From: Myxococcales bacterium
GTDB taxonomy: Bacteria; Myxococcota_A; Polyangia; Nannocystales; Nannocystaceae
Reading direction: 5' to 3'
DNA: 64,000 nt
NCBI GenBank assembly: GCA_020633295.1
Contig: JACKDW010000001.1
Location: forward strand, 372,001-436,000
Below, piece after piece: positions 37,822 to 49,060 of the stretch. Numbering within the stretch: position 1 is the first letter of the stretch; each line of letters starts with the position of its first letter. The translations under genes were made by a program, and so were the position numbers. Below the pieces are notes generated by a model. That model did no database searches, was not told where the DNA came from, and saw only the letters and a program-made list of their open reading frames with translations.

Positions 37822-37965
37822 TCCGCGGCGCGGCTCGCATCGACGATGCGCCGGGCTCCTCGCGGGGCTCGGCGCTCCGCATTTCGAATTCCTCCAGCCG
37901 ACACGCGCGCGCGATTTGGTGCACAATCACCACGCCGTGGGCGCCCCGCGGTACGATCGAGACGA

Positions 37966-39950
<1,985 letters not shown>

Positions 39951-39954
<4 letters not shown>

Positions 39955-41315
39955 GGCCGACGCTCCCCCCCGACTGGCTCTCGTGCACGCTCGACGACGT
40001 CAAGGCGCCGCAGGGCGCCGCGATCGTCGGCGGGCCGTTCGGCTCCAAGCTCGGGCGCGCGGACTACCGCGCCGAGGGCGTGCCGGTGATCCGCGGCTGC
40101 AACCTCGGCAGCGACGACGACCGCTTCGTCGCCGACGGCCTCGTGTTCGTCAGCCCCGAGAAAGCGCGCGACCTCGAGCGCAACACGGCGCGCCCCGGCG
40201 ACGTCCTGTTCACGCAGCGCGGCACGCTCGACCAGGTCGGGCTGCTGCCCCGCGGGCTGCCGTGGCGCCGCTTCGTGCTCTCGCAGAGCCAGATGAAGCT
40301 GACCTGCGACCGCAGCCGCGCCGACCCGGAGTTCATCTACTACCAGTGCCGCGCCCCGCGGGTGCGCGACTACGTGCGCCGCAACACCATCGCCACCGGC
40401 GTGCCGCACATCAACCTCGGGATCCTGCGGCGCACGCCGATCCTGCTGCCGCCGCTGCGCGAGCAGCGGGCGATCGCCGAGCTGCTCGGGACGATCGATC
40501 GCCGCATCGCGCTCGGGCGGCGCATGAACGACACGCTCGACGAGATGATCCTCGCCCACTACCGGGCGTGGTTCGTCCACTTCGCGCCGGTGCACGCCAA
40601 CGCGCACGGGCGCCGCCACTCGAGCACCGACCGCGAGTGCGCGGCGCTGTTCCCCGACGGCTTCACCGACATCGACGGGCACCGCGTCCCGCTCGGCTGG
40701 ACGCTCCGCAGCGCGCGGGACTGCGCGCGCCTGCGCAACGGCGCCACCTTCACCAGCCGCGACTTCGTGCCGCGCCGCGACGTGAACCCGCGCGCGCTCC
40801 CGGTCATCAAGATCGCGGAGCTCAAGCGCGGCGTGAACGAGAAGACGCGCTACAGCGTCCACGGCCACCGCGGCAAGCTGGCGATCGACAGCGGCGACCT
40901 CCTGTTCGCGTGGTCCGGGACGCCCGAGAAGTCGATCGGCACGCACATCTGGAGCGGCGGGCCGGCCTGGCTCAACCAGCACATCTACAAGGTCGAGCCG
41001 CACGCGCCGATCGAGCGCGAGCTGGTCTACTGCCAGCTGCGCGAGCTGCAGTCGACCTTCATCAACATCGCGCGCGACCACCAGACCGTCGGCCTCGGGC
41101 ACGTCGGCAAGCAGGACCTGGAGCGCGTGTTCGTCGTGCACCCGCCGCGCCGGCTCGTCGAGCGCTTCCACCGGCGCGTCGCGCCGCTGCTCGACCGCGC
41201 GATCGTCAACGACATCACCTCGCGGGAGCTCGCGCGCCTGCGCGACACGCTGCTCCCCGCGCTGATGACCGGCGCGCTGCGGATCGAGCAGGCCGTCGCG
41301 CTCGTGCGCCCCTGA
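39951..41315 (+). CDS. hsdS: Type I restriction-modification specificity subunit
   Basis: A 454-residue HsdS. It has two target-recognition regions (about residues 1-180 and 225-410), each followed by a conserved spacer helix (LPPLREQRAIAELLGTID near 165-185, and RLVERFHRRVAPLLDRAIV near 400-420). The start GTG 39951 overlaps the hsdM stop as GTGA. It defines which sequence the methylase modifies; the two halves differ, implying a bipartite asymmetric site. No restriction subunit follows; a convergent unrelated gene begins 16 bases later. Confidence 0.9.
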
Positions 41316-41331
41316 GCCGCGAGGCCGCCGG

Positions 41332-43200
41332 CTACAGCGCCTCGGCCTCGTTCTCCCGGCCCTCGGCGGCCTCTTTCTGCAGCGCCGAGAAGTAGGAGAA
41401 GAACCGCGGCAGCGCCTGCTTGCGGTCGGGCGTGAGGTAATTGAAGTTCGAGCCGCGGTCCTGGACCTCCCAGAACTCGCGGTCGTCGAGCGTGCGCAGC
41501 TCGTGCCAGATCGAGCGCAGCAGCTTCGCCGACTCGCCCTTGAGGTCCTCCGCGATCTGGAACGCGAGGTACTCGGCGCCGGCGTTGAGGTAGGAGGTCG
41601 CGAGCTTGACCTGGGCCATGCGCACGCCCCGGAGCGTCTTCTCCTTGAGCGTCGCGTCGTTGGCCGCGTCGTCGACCCGCAAGAACACCGAGAGCAGCTC
41701 GTCGTGACACTTCGCGCCGAGCTCGAACGCGGTCTCGCAGATCGAGCCCATGTCGTAGGCGACGACCTCGGTGATGAACGCCATCCCGCGCCCGAACGTG
41801 ATGCCGCCGTAGTAGCGCATGTGCCCGGCGATCCGCACCACGCGGCGCTCGAGATCCTGCTCTTTCTTCTTCAGCACCTCGAGCGCGCGCTTGTTCGCGC
41901 CCGGGTCGCCGCGGCTCAGCAGCTCGCGCTCCTGCGTGCGGTAGTAGGCCGCGCGGTCGAGCATGACCTCCGCGAGCTGGCGGTACTGGTGGAGGATGTT
42001 GTACGCGGTGCGGATGTCCTTGCCGTTGATCGTCGACCGCATGTACGTGTTGAAGAACTTGATCGCCAGGTCGAGCGCCGGCATGTCCGAGGCCTCGCTC
42101 GCCTTCTGCCCCAGGCGCCGCGTGTCGATCGCGATCAGGTAGCAGACGTCCTTGATGTGCGCGAGCCCCTCGTTAAACAGCATCTGGTACTGGCGCAGGA
42201 TCTTCCACTCGAGCCAGGTGCGGCGCGTGACGAGGTCGCCGATCGCCTCGTTCGAGAGCGACACGAAGTCCGGGCTCTGGCGGATCCACTCGGGGATCTG
42301 CATCCAGTCCTTGCGCATGCCCGCCTTGGTCTCGATGTAGACGATCGCGAAGCGCCCGAGGTAGTCGGCCGCGCTCGACGCGATGTTCTTGTCCTTCTGC
42401 TGCATCGCGTTGAGGCTGATGTTCGCGAGGTGCTCGACCGCCTCGATCGTCTGCTGCTTGCGCATGTCGAGGTTCTGACCGGCGGTGCCGCGGGTCGGCG
42501 TGCACGCGCGCAGGCCGTCGGCGCTGATGCGGCCGACGATCTTCTCCGGGTCGAGGAAGTCGAACACGTAGCTGAAGTACGGGAACAGCAGCACGAGGCT
42601 CATCGTCATCAGGATCATCGAGAACATGACCCCCCAGCGGGGCACGTACTCGCTGACCGCGAAGTTGACCCAGACGACGAACACCGCGCTGATGACGAAG
42701 AAGCCGATGATCAGCACGTTGGTGCGCGCGCGGAAGAACAGCACCGTGATGTGCGGCGTGAACCGGGTCGCGGCGAGCTGCACGATGATGCTCGAGACCG
42801 TCAGCGCGAGGCCCAGGACCGCGGCCATCACCTCGCCGAGCCCGCCGAGGGTGTTGCGCGCCTGGTCCATGTCCTGATGGATCAGCGAGTCGACCAGCTG
42901 GTTGAAGGTCGGGTCCTCCGCCGGCTTGACCGCGGTGACCAGGTCCATCCACAGCGAGAGCGCGAAGATGACGCTGGCGACCGTGAGGATGGCGAAGATC
43001 GGCGTGCCCCAGGTGCGCAGCGGGAACTTGAACTGGTCGTCGGGGTGGATCGTCAGCGCCTGGTGGTTCCAGTCCGCGTGCGGCTCGACCTCGGCCTCCG
43101 ACATGACCCTGGGGACGGGCGGCGGCGCGGGGCGAGGCCCGCCGCGTCCCACGTCGCCGGAGTCACCCGGACCGCCGCTCCCCGTCGGATTCGCCACCAC
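41332..43200 (-). CDS. DUF2254 predicted membrane protein
   Basis: A 622-residue protein of the DUF2254 type. A Gly/Pro-rich leader is followed by several helices in residues ~65-260, with a conserved segment around VLGLALTVSSIIVQLAATRF and a following FFVISAVFVVWVNF helix. The cytoplasmic remainder (~260-622) is helical and unlike any enzyme I recognise. Functions are unknown. GTG 43200 is used; an ATG at 43104 (MSEAEVEPH) would shorten it by 32 residues and may be the true start. It is divergent from coaX, 85 bases away. Confidence 0.75.
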   Translation of the reverse strand: MVANPTGSGGPGDSGDVGRGGPRPAPPPVPRVMSEAEVEPHADWNHQALTIHPDDQFKFPLRTWGTPIFAILTVASVIFALSLWMDLVTAVKPAEDPTFNQLVDSLIHQDMDQARNTLGGLGEVMAAVLGLALTVSSIIVQLAATRFTPHITVLFFRARTNVLIIGFFVISAVFVVWVNFAVSEYVPRWGVMFSMILMTMSLVLLFPYFSYVFDFLDPEKIVGRISADGLRACTPTRGTAGQNLDMRKQQTIEAVEHLANISLNAMQQKDKNIASSAADYLGRFAIVYIETKAGMRKDWMQIPEWIRQSPDFVSLSNEAIGDLVTRRTWLEWKILRQYQMLFNEGLAHIKDVCYLIAIDTRRLGQKASEASDMPALDLAIKFFNTYMRSTINGKDIRTAYNILHQYRQLAEVMLDRAAYYRTQERELLSRGDPGANKRALEVLKKKEQDLERRVVRIAGHMRYYGGITFGRGMAFITEVVAYDMGSICETAFELGAKCHDELLSVFLRVDDAANDATLKEKTLRGVRMAQVKLATSYLNAGAEYLAFQIAEDLKGESAKLLRSIWHELRTLDDREFWEVQDRGSNFNYLTPDRKQALPRFFSYFSALQKEAAEGRENEAEAL

Positions 43201-43285
43201 GCCGACGGTAGCAGAAGGCGGGACAGGTGGGTGCTCCCGATCGCGCTGTGCCGCGCCTGGCGATCCGGGCTACAGTGCACGCGCC

Positions 43286-44110
43286 ATGCTGCTCGCCATC
43301 GATGTGGGGAACTCCAACACCTGCGTGGGCGTGTTCGCGGGCGAGTCCCTGCGCTGCGAATTGCGCCTCAGCACGCGCAGGGACTGGACGCGCGATGAGG
43401 TCGCGATTGCCCTCGAGCGCGCGCTTGCGCTGAGCGAGCTCGGCTTCGCCGACCTCGACGACGCGGTCATGGCGAGCGTCGTGCCGCCCGCCGTGCCCGC
43501 GTGGAAACAAGCGCTGTCGCGCTACGTCGAGATCGACCCCCTGATCATCGGCCCCGGGGTCCGCACCGGCCTGCCGATCCGCTACGACCCGCCCCAGGAC
43601 GTGGGCGCGGATCGCATCGCCTCCTCCGTCGCCGCCTACCATCGCTACGGCGGCACGTCCGCGCGCGTCGAGACCGCGGGCGACGAGCCGCGCGGCGTCA
43701 TCGTCGTCGACTTCGGGACGGCGACGACCTTCGACGTAGTGTCCCCGAAGCCCGAGTACCTCGGCGGCGTAATCGCGCCGGGCATCGGCATCAGCGCGGA
43801 CGCACTGTTCACGCGGGCCGCGAAGCTGCCCAGGGTCAACATCACGAGGCCCGCGAGCGTCATCGGCCGCAACACCGTGAGCGCGATCCAGTCGGGGCTC
43901 GTGTACGGCTACGTCAGCCTCGTCGAGGGCGTGCTGCAGCGGATTCGCTCCGAGCTGCGCTGGCCGGTCGTCGTCATCGGCACCGGCGGCTTCGCCGTCG
44001 ACGTCGCCCGTGAGTCGCGGTGCATCGAGATCGTCGACGACTCCCTCGTGCTCGAGGGGCTGCGCCTCGTGCACGCGCGAAATCGCGGCGCCCCGTCGCG
44101 ACGCGGGTGA
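43286..44110 (+). CDS. coaX: Type III pantothenate kinase
   Basis: A 274-residue CoaX phosphorylating pantothenate in coenzyme A synthesis. The N-terminal ASKHA phosphate-binding strand MLLAIDVGNSNTCVGVF, GVRTGLPIRYDPPQDVGADR (pantothenate and metal binding) and the VVDFGTATTFDVVSP motif with its later GGVIAPGI segment identify it. It is the potassium-dependent bacterial class, usually insensitive to CoA feedback. ATG 43286 begins the family-typical strand. The thioredoxin-fold gene follows 17 bases later, suggesting an operon. Confidence 0.94.
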   Translation: MLLAIDVGNSNTCVGVFAGESLRCELRLSTRRDWTRDEVAIALERALALSELGFADLDDAVMASVVPPAVPAWKQALSRYVEIDPLIIGPGVRTGLPIRYDPPQDVGADRIASSVAAYHRYGGTSARVETAGDEPRGVIVVDFGTATTFDVVSPKPEYLGGVIAPGIGISADALFTRAAKLPRVNITRPASVIGRNTVSAIQSGLVYGYVSLVEGVLQRIRSELRWPVVVIGTGGFAVDVARESRCIEIVDDSLVLEGLRLVHARNRGAPSRRG

Positions 44111-44127
44111 CGGGCGGAGGCGCGACG

Positions 44128-45264
44128 ATGTCCGCAGGCGACCAGACCGTGAAACCTCCCCCGACGAGACGGCGTTCCCTCGCTGTGCGCGGGTTCCTCC
44201 AGCGACTCGGCGGCGCGCTGCTCGACCCGCGCGCGACCCTGCTCGAGCTCGGTCCCGCCCGCCGTGGCGCGGCGGCGAACTCCGACGCGCGCGCGCGCCA
44301 GGGCGGTCGCGCGGCCACCCTGCTCGACGGCTGGATCCTGCTGCTGATCTACCTGCTCGGCGCGCGCCTGATCCCGATCATGGACGCGGTCGCCGACGCC
44401 TGGGCGATGCACGGGCTCGGCTCGTTGCAAGCGCTGCTGCCGCTCGTGTTCGTGATCTTGCCCTGGGTCTTGACCGGATTCGCGCTCGAGATCCTGCTCG
44501 GCCGCGCGCTCGACGACCGCGACGAGCTCCTGCGCGCGCCGCTGGTCGTCGTGGCGCTGCTGACGACGGCGCTCGCCGGGGTGACGACGATCCCGGGGCC
44601 GAGCTTCGCGCCGGACATCCTCGGCGGCGCGCTGTGCCTGACGCTCGCGTGGTTCGTGCGCGATGTCGTCGGAGTGCGCGACGAGACGCCGCCGCCCGCG
44701 ACGCCATCCTCGCGCCCGCCCGCGCTGCGCAGCCTCGCGCGCCTCGCCGGGCTGCTCCTCTGCCTCGTCTTCGCGGTCAACCTCGCGCGCCAGGTCCACG
44801 TGGTCCAGCGCGACTGGACCCAGATGGCGCCCGTCAGCCGCGGCGAGGTGATGCCGAGCTTCGAGCTGCCGACGCGCGCGGGCGGTGTGCTCGACGATCA
44901 GGCGCTGCGCGGACAGGTCAGCGTGCTCGTGTTCTGGACGACCTGGTGCGGGAACTGCGACACCGAGATGCCCGTGCTCGCCAGCCTGCAGGAGCGCTTC
45001 GCGGCCCACGGCGTCGAGGTCATCGCGGTCAACTGCGACCGCGGGAATCAGCTCGTCAAGATCCACGAGTACGGGGCGCGTCGCGAGCTGCCGTTCACCG
45101 TCGCGCTCGACGACGGACGGCTTCAGGCCGCGCTGCGCGTCCGCGTGTACCCGCATATCGTGCTGGTCGATCCGGCCGGGACGATCCGCTACGTGCACCA
45201 AGGGACCGTCCGCGAGGGCACCCTGGCCAGCGAGATCCGAACGATACTGCGCGCGGGCGACTGA
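44128..45264 (+). CDS. Membrane-anchored thioredoxin-fold (TlpA/ResA-like) protein
   Basis: A 378-residue protein. A basic N-terminus (~1-70) precedes four to five hydrophobic helices (~70-230). A C-terminal thioredoxin fold (~245-375) has the redox motif WCGNC in LVFWTTWCGNCDTEM and the cis-Pro region RVYPHIVLVDPAG. Placement after the last helix suggests the domain acts in the periplasm, reducing apocytochrome or other thiols. The membrane part has a Yip1-like look. ATG 44128 follows coaX after 17 bases. Confidence 0.82.
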   Translation: MSAGDQTVKPPPTRRRSLAVRGFLQRLGGALLDPRATLLELGPARRGAAANSDARARQGGRAATLLDGWILLLIYLLGARLIPIMDAVADAWAMHGLGSLQALLPLVFVILPWVLTGFALEILLGRALDDRDELLRAPLVVVALLTTALAGVTTIPGPSFAPDILGGALCLTLAWFVRDVVGVRDETPPPATPSSRPPALRSLARLAGLLLCLVFAVNLARQVHVVQRDWTQMAPVSRGEVMPSFELPTRAGGVLDDQALRGQVSVLVFWTTWCGNCDTEMPVLASLQERFAAHGVEVIAVNCDRGNQLVKIHEYGARRELPFTVALDDGRLQAALRVRVYPHIVLVDPAGTIRYVHQGTVREGTLASEIRTILRAGD

Positions 45265-45308
45265 CGACGCGACCTCGGGCGAGGAACCGGCGTTCTGCGG
45301 CCGTTTTG

Positions 45309-45404
45309 ATGGACCCACGCGGCGGCGGACGCGGCGACGATTTCCCGTCGACCTGTTGCATGTTCTCCACCTGCCCCACGTCCATGCACTCGGGCGCTCT
45401 TTAG
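45309..45404 (+). CDS. Possible 31-residue Cys/Ser/Thr-rich peptide
   Basis: ATG 45309 to TAG 45404 encodes a short acidic leader (MDPRGGGRGDDFP) followed by STCCMFSTCPTSMHSGAL. That region resembles a ribosomally made peptide core with three Cys among Ser/Thr. No ribosome-binding sequence or modification enzyme is evident nearby, so it could be random. It lies in the 180-base gap before the Cys-rich surface protein. Confidence 0.2.
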   Translation: MDPRGGGRGDDFPSTCCMFSTCPTSMHSGAL

Positions 45405-45446
45405 GACCCCAGTGTCCCCTTCCCGCTTGATACAAAGGACCTCGTG

Positions 45447-46358
45447 ATGCCATCCATCGTTCGCCGTCTCATAGCTCCCATCGCCCTCGCGGTGCCGCTC
45501 GCCGGGCTGCTGCTCGCGCCCCAGGTCGCGGAGGCCAACGGGTCCGCCAGCGTCGCCGCCTGCGGTGACATTCACATCGAGGCTGAAGCCCAGTGCACCA
45601 TGGAGCTCGAGGGCGGCTGCGAGATCATGTGCGAGCCCATCGCGCTGACCGCCTCCTGCTCCGCGGAGCTGCGCGTCGGCTGCGAGGCGACCTGTCAGCC
45701 GCTCGAGTTCGAGGCCCAGTGCGCCGTCGACTGCCAGGCCGCCTGCATGGGCGAGTGCGATGTCGACCCGGGCAACTTCGACTGCGAGGCCAGCTGCGGC
45801 GCCAACTGCTCGGCGAACTGCTCGGCGAGCTGCGAGGCGGAGGCCAGCGGCAGCGAGGCGCGCGCGGAGTGCGAGGCCAGCTGCGAGGCCAGCTGCGATG
45901 TTGACTGCGGCGCCTCCTGCGAGGGCACGCCGCCGAGCGCCGAGTGCTCCGGCAAGTGCGAGGCCAGCTGCGAGGGCGAGTGCTACGCCGAGGTGCGCGG
46001 CGGCTGCTACGTCGAGTGCCAGCGCGACGGCTACATCGACTGCAAGGCCGACCTCCAGGGCGGCTGCGAGGCCGAGTGTCAGAAGCCCGAGGGCGCGCTG
46101 TTCTGCGACGGGCAGTGGATCGACCACGGCAACAACCTCGACGAGTGCGTCGCCGCGCTCCAGGCCCTGTTCGAGATCATGGTCGACGGCTACGCGTACG
46201 CCGAGTGCGACGGCAACACCTGTGAGGCCGGCGCGGGCGGCTCGATCGCCTGTAACTGCTCCGCCACCACGGACGTCTCGCAGAACCGTCAGGGCGGCGC
46301 GCTCGCGCTGCTCCTGGGCATCGGGCTGATCAGCGCCCGCCGTCGCCGTCGCGCCTGA
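45447..46358 (+). CDS. Cys-rich secreted protein with MYXO-CTERM-like C-terminus
   Basis: A 303-residue protein. After a cleavable signal (ending near AEA at ~28), the chain holds dozens of Cys in short repeats such as CEASC, CSANCSASC and CDVDCGASC. The C-terminus has a Cys pair, a hydrophobic helix (GGALALLLGIGLIS) and ends RRRRR, the pattern of the MYXO-CTERM sorting signal. It is therefore probably attached to the outer surface after processing. The Cys repeats suggest a heavily disulfide-bonded or metal-binding rod. An AAGGAC sequence lies about 8 bases before ATG 45447. Confidence 0.78.
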   Translation: MPSIVRRLIAPIALAVPLAGLLLAPQVAEANGSASVAACGDIHIEAEAQCTMELEGGCEIMCEPIALTASCSAELRVGCEATCQPLEFEAQCAVDCQAACMGECDVDPGNFDCEASCGANCSANCSASCEAEASGSEARAECEASCEASCDVDCGASCEGTPPSAECSGKCEASCEGECYAEVRGGCYVECQRDGYIDCKADLQGGCEAECQKPEGALFCDGQWIDHGNNLDECVAALQALFEIMVDGYAYAECDGNTCEAGAGGSIACNCSATTDVSQNRQGGALALLLGIGLISARRRRRA

Positions 46359-46422
46359 GCCCAACGCCAAAGCCCAGCGACCCGCGCGGGCGCGTGCACG
46401 CGCCCGCGCTGCAGGAGACCGA

Positions 46423-47043
46423 ATGGGCGCGCCCACGCGTGGCCAAAAGAAGCGACGCTTTATCGTCAAGAGCCGGCACACGCCGCCGCAGTCGCTCGAC
46501 AAGCGCTTCCCGAACTCGCCGCGCGTCGACCTGACCTCGCGAGCGCCCGAGCCGTGGGTCCGGTTCAGCCCGTTCTATCCGCACGGCGAGATCCCCGTGC
46601 CGCTCTCGCCGGGACGCGTCGGGCAGTCGGTCGAGGGCATCTGGCAGGGGCTCAAGGTGTTCGAACGCGCGGGCGTCGACCTGAGCGCGCTGGAGAACAC
46701 GACCATGCGCCGGCTCAAGCGCACGGTCCGCAAGTACGGGCGCTGCCTCGGGCATCAAGCGGGCGTCGACGGCGAGGCGCTGCTCGGCTACCTCGAGGCG
46801 CGCCACACGATCTACCTGCCGGCCTACCGCTGGGTGCTCGATCACGAGCTGCAGCGCGAGCTCGCCGAGCTGCGCGAGCTCGCGGCGCGCGCGGCTCCAG
46901 ACGCGCCGATCGTGCTGCTCGACTACGAGACCAACGTCGACGTGAACAAGCTCGACAAGCCGCTCTCGCACGCCGGGCTGGTGATGCGCTACCTCGAAGG
47001 GAGCTGGCCGACGCGACAGGCCTCGGCGATCACGGAGGCGTGA
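46423..47043 (+). CDS. Conserved protein of unknown function (DUF6939-like)
   Basis: A 206-residue cytoplasmic protein. A basic leader (~1-25) is followed by a conserved-looking core with FSPFYPHGEIPVPLSPG (~48-64) and SVEGIWQGLKVF (~69-80), then helical segments and LLDYETNVDV (~165-174). The pattern recalls a small uncharacterised family (DUF6939-like), from memory only. No membrane segment or metal site was seen. It ends overlapping the convergent lectin-like lipoprotein by 14 bases. Confidence 0.6.
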   Translation: MGAPTRGQKKRRFIVKSRHTPPQSLDKRFPNSPRVDLTSRAPEPWVRFSPFYPHGEIPVPLSPGRVGQSVEGIWQGLKVFERAGVDLSALENTTMRRLKRTVRKYGRCLGHQAGVDGEALLGYLEARHTIYLPAYRWVLDHELQRELAELRELAARAAPDAPIVLLDYETNVDVNKLDKPLSHAGLVMRYLEGSWPTRQASAITEA

Positions 47044-47929
47044 TCTCGCAGACGAAGCGCCGCTCGCCGCCGCAGCCCTGGCTGTACCACTCGCCGAGCC
47101 CCTCCATCGCCATGCAGTTGTCGAACACGCCCGGCTGGCCGTCGGCCCAGTGCTCCCAGCCGTCGCCCACCTTCGCGCCGTCGACCCACTTCCAGCCGAA
47201 GTCGTCGCGCGCGCCGAGCCACCAGCTCGCCGCGGCGATCTTGGTCGCCTCGGTGAACACGTAGTCGTTCTCGGACTCGCCCGAGATCAAGACGAGGTCG
47301 CCGCCGCGCCACTGACAGTCGTCGCGCGCCTCGCCCCACGAGCGCCCGAACCCGCACAGCGCGTAGAAGTGGCCCTCGAACGTCCCGAGCGCGCACTCGT
47401 GGCACATCTGGTTGGCGGGCGACCACTCGTCGCTCAGCGTGTTGCAGTTGTTGTCGACGCCGTCGCAGAGCTCGTCGAGCCCCGGGTTGATGTTGGGGTT
47501 GCCGTCGTCGCAGTCGCCGGCTTGATCGGCGTGACCGGGGGGCGCCTCGCAGGACTCCACGGGCTCGCCCGCGCCGAAGCCGTCGTCGTCGCCGTCGGGG
47601 TACCACAGCGTCGGCGCGCAGCCGGTCGTCTCGGTCGTGGGCTCGCCGGTCGAGGAGCTCGTCGAGGGGTCCGTCTGCGTCGTGCTCGTGTCAGAGGTGT
47701 CGGGCGTGGTGGCGCTCGAGCTCGAGCTCGACGTCGCGCCGCCGGTGGTCGCCACGCTCGTGGTGCCCTCGGCCTGCGTGGTCGACGCGGTCGCGCTCGC
47801 GTCGGCGCTGGTTGTCTCGCCGGCGCCGTCGGAGCCGCCGGCGGTCGCGCCGACGCCGGAGAAGCTGCACGCGACGAGCGTGAGCCCGAGCGCGCACACG
47901 TGTCGACCGCGAACCGCTCCTCTGGTCAT
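47030..47929 (-). CDS. Lipoprotein with MopE-type metal-binding motif and C-type lectin-like domain
   Basis: A 299-residue surface lipoprotein. The signal has a lipobox near Cys19 (LTLVAC). A Ser/Thr/Ala linker of about 80 residues follows. A MopE-type putative metal-binding motif (~105-160) contains DGDDDGFGAGEPVESC, DCDDGNPNINPG and LCDGVDNNC. The C-terminal ~125 residues have a C-type lectin-like fold with SWGEARDDC, WWLGARDDF and the terminal Cys pair. ATG 47929 overlaps the upstream paralogue's stop as ATGA. Binding of sugars or surfaces is inference. Confidence 0.8.
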   Translation of the reverse strand: MTRGAVRGRHVCALGLTLVACSFSGVGATAGGSDGAGETTSADASATASTTQAEGTTSVATTGGATSSSSSSATTPDTSDTSTTQTDPSTSSSTGEPTTETTGCAPTLWYPDGDDDGFGAGEPVESCEAPPGHADQAGDCDDGNPNINPGLDELCDGVDNNCNTLSDEWSPANQMCHECALGTFEGHFYALCGFGRSWGEARDDCQWRGGDLVLISGESENDYVFTEATKIAAASWWLGARDDFGWKWVDGAKVGDGWEHWADGQPGVFDNCMAMEGLGEWYSQGCGGERRFVCEITPP

Positions 47930-48840
47930 GGTGTCCAGTCGCTCTCGCACATCGGCCGCGTCGCGCCGACGATCGTCCCGAGCTCGCAGTCGGTGTCGTG
48001 CCAGCGGCCCTTGACCGGGGAGTTGAGCCCGCCGATGACGACGCAGTCCTCGTCGTTGAGCTCGATGCCGTTGTCGGGCTGCGACCACGCCCAGCGCGGA
48101 TCCTCGTCGGGCAGCGGCACGCCGTCGATCCAGAAGAACTGCCCCTCGACCTCGCGATCGGTGGCGCCGAGCCACCACTCGCCGACGCGCACGGTGACCT
48201 CGCTGACGATGAACGCGTGCTCGTCCTCGTCGTTGACGACCACGAGCGTCCCGCCGCGCGCCTCGCAGATCACGCGGGCCTTGTCCCAGGGCGTGTCGGC
48301 GTCGCAGAACGAGTACAGCCGGCCGTTGAACGGCTTCATCGCGCAGCCGCCACACTCGGCGTTGGTCGCCGCGTACTCGTCGACGATGTCGTCGCAGTCG
48401 TTGTCGACGCCGTCGCACAGCTCGTCGGCGTCGGGGTTCACGCCCGCCGCGTCATCGTCGCAGTCGTCACCGTTGTCGGCGTAGCCGTCGGGCGGCTCGC
48501 ACGCGCTCACGGGCGCGCCCGCGCCGAAGCTGTCGCCGTCCGCGTCCTCGAACCAGTCCGCGGCGACGCAGCCGGTGGTCTCGACCGCCGAGCTGGTCGA
48601 TGAGCCATCCACGCTGGTCGAGCTCGTCGAGCCGGTGCCGGTGCCGGTGCCGCTGACGCCGCCGTCGCTGTCGACGCTCGTCGTCGCGCCGATGGTCGTC
48701 GCGTCGACGTCGGTGGTCGCGCCGCCGTCCGACGATCCGCCGCTGCCGATGCCGCTGGAGTTGAACACGCACGCGCTCGCGCCCGCGCTCAGCCACGCGG
48801 AAGCTCCAGCGGTGAGAATCGCGCGCGCCGTGACACCCAT
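47926..48840 (-). CDS. Paralogous MopE-motif/C-type lectin-like lipoprotein
   Basis: A 304-residue paralogue of the following gene. The signal and lipobox lie near Cys23 (GASAC), with a Gly/Ser/Thr linker. The MopE motif (DADGDSFGAGAPVSACEPP, DCDDDAAGVNPDADELC and GVDNDC) is followed by a C-type lectin-like domain with PWDKARVICEARGG, WWLGATDREVEG and a WAWSQPDNGIELN segment. ATG 48840 is chosen over an upstream in-frame ATG because it immediately precedes the signal. The ATGA overlap couples its translation to the next gene. Confidence 0.8.
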   Translation of the reverse strand: MGVTARAILTAGASAWLSAGASACVFNSSGIGSGGSSDGGATTDVDATTIGATTSVDSDGGVSGTGTGTGSTSSTSVDGSSTSSAVETTGCVAADWFEDADGDSFGAGAPVSACEPPDGYADNGDDCDDDAAGVNPDADELCDGVDNDCDDIVDEYAATNAECGGCAMKPFNGRLYSFCDADTPWDKARVICEARGGTLVVVNDEDEHAFIVSEVTVRVGEWWLGATDREVEGQFFWIDGVPLPDEDPRWAWSQPDNGIELNDEDCVVIGGLNSPVKGRWHDTDCELGTIVGATRPMCESDWTP

Positions 48841-49060
48841 CACGGAGACAGTAGACGATGGAGCGATTTCGTCCAAGCCCGCGACGCGCCCGCCTGTGCA
48901 GGTACATGGACTCTCCGCCGCCGCGCTCGTCGAGGGCGGCGGTCAACCTGATTTCGTGAACCGGTCGCCGGGGTCACCGTCAGGCGACCCCGAGAGCGCG
49001 CGATTCAGCGCCGTGAGGCAATTTGGGGCACAATTCGCGGAGTCCGGTACCATTGAGGGG

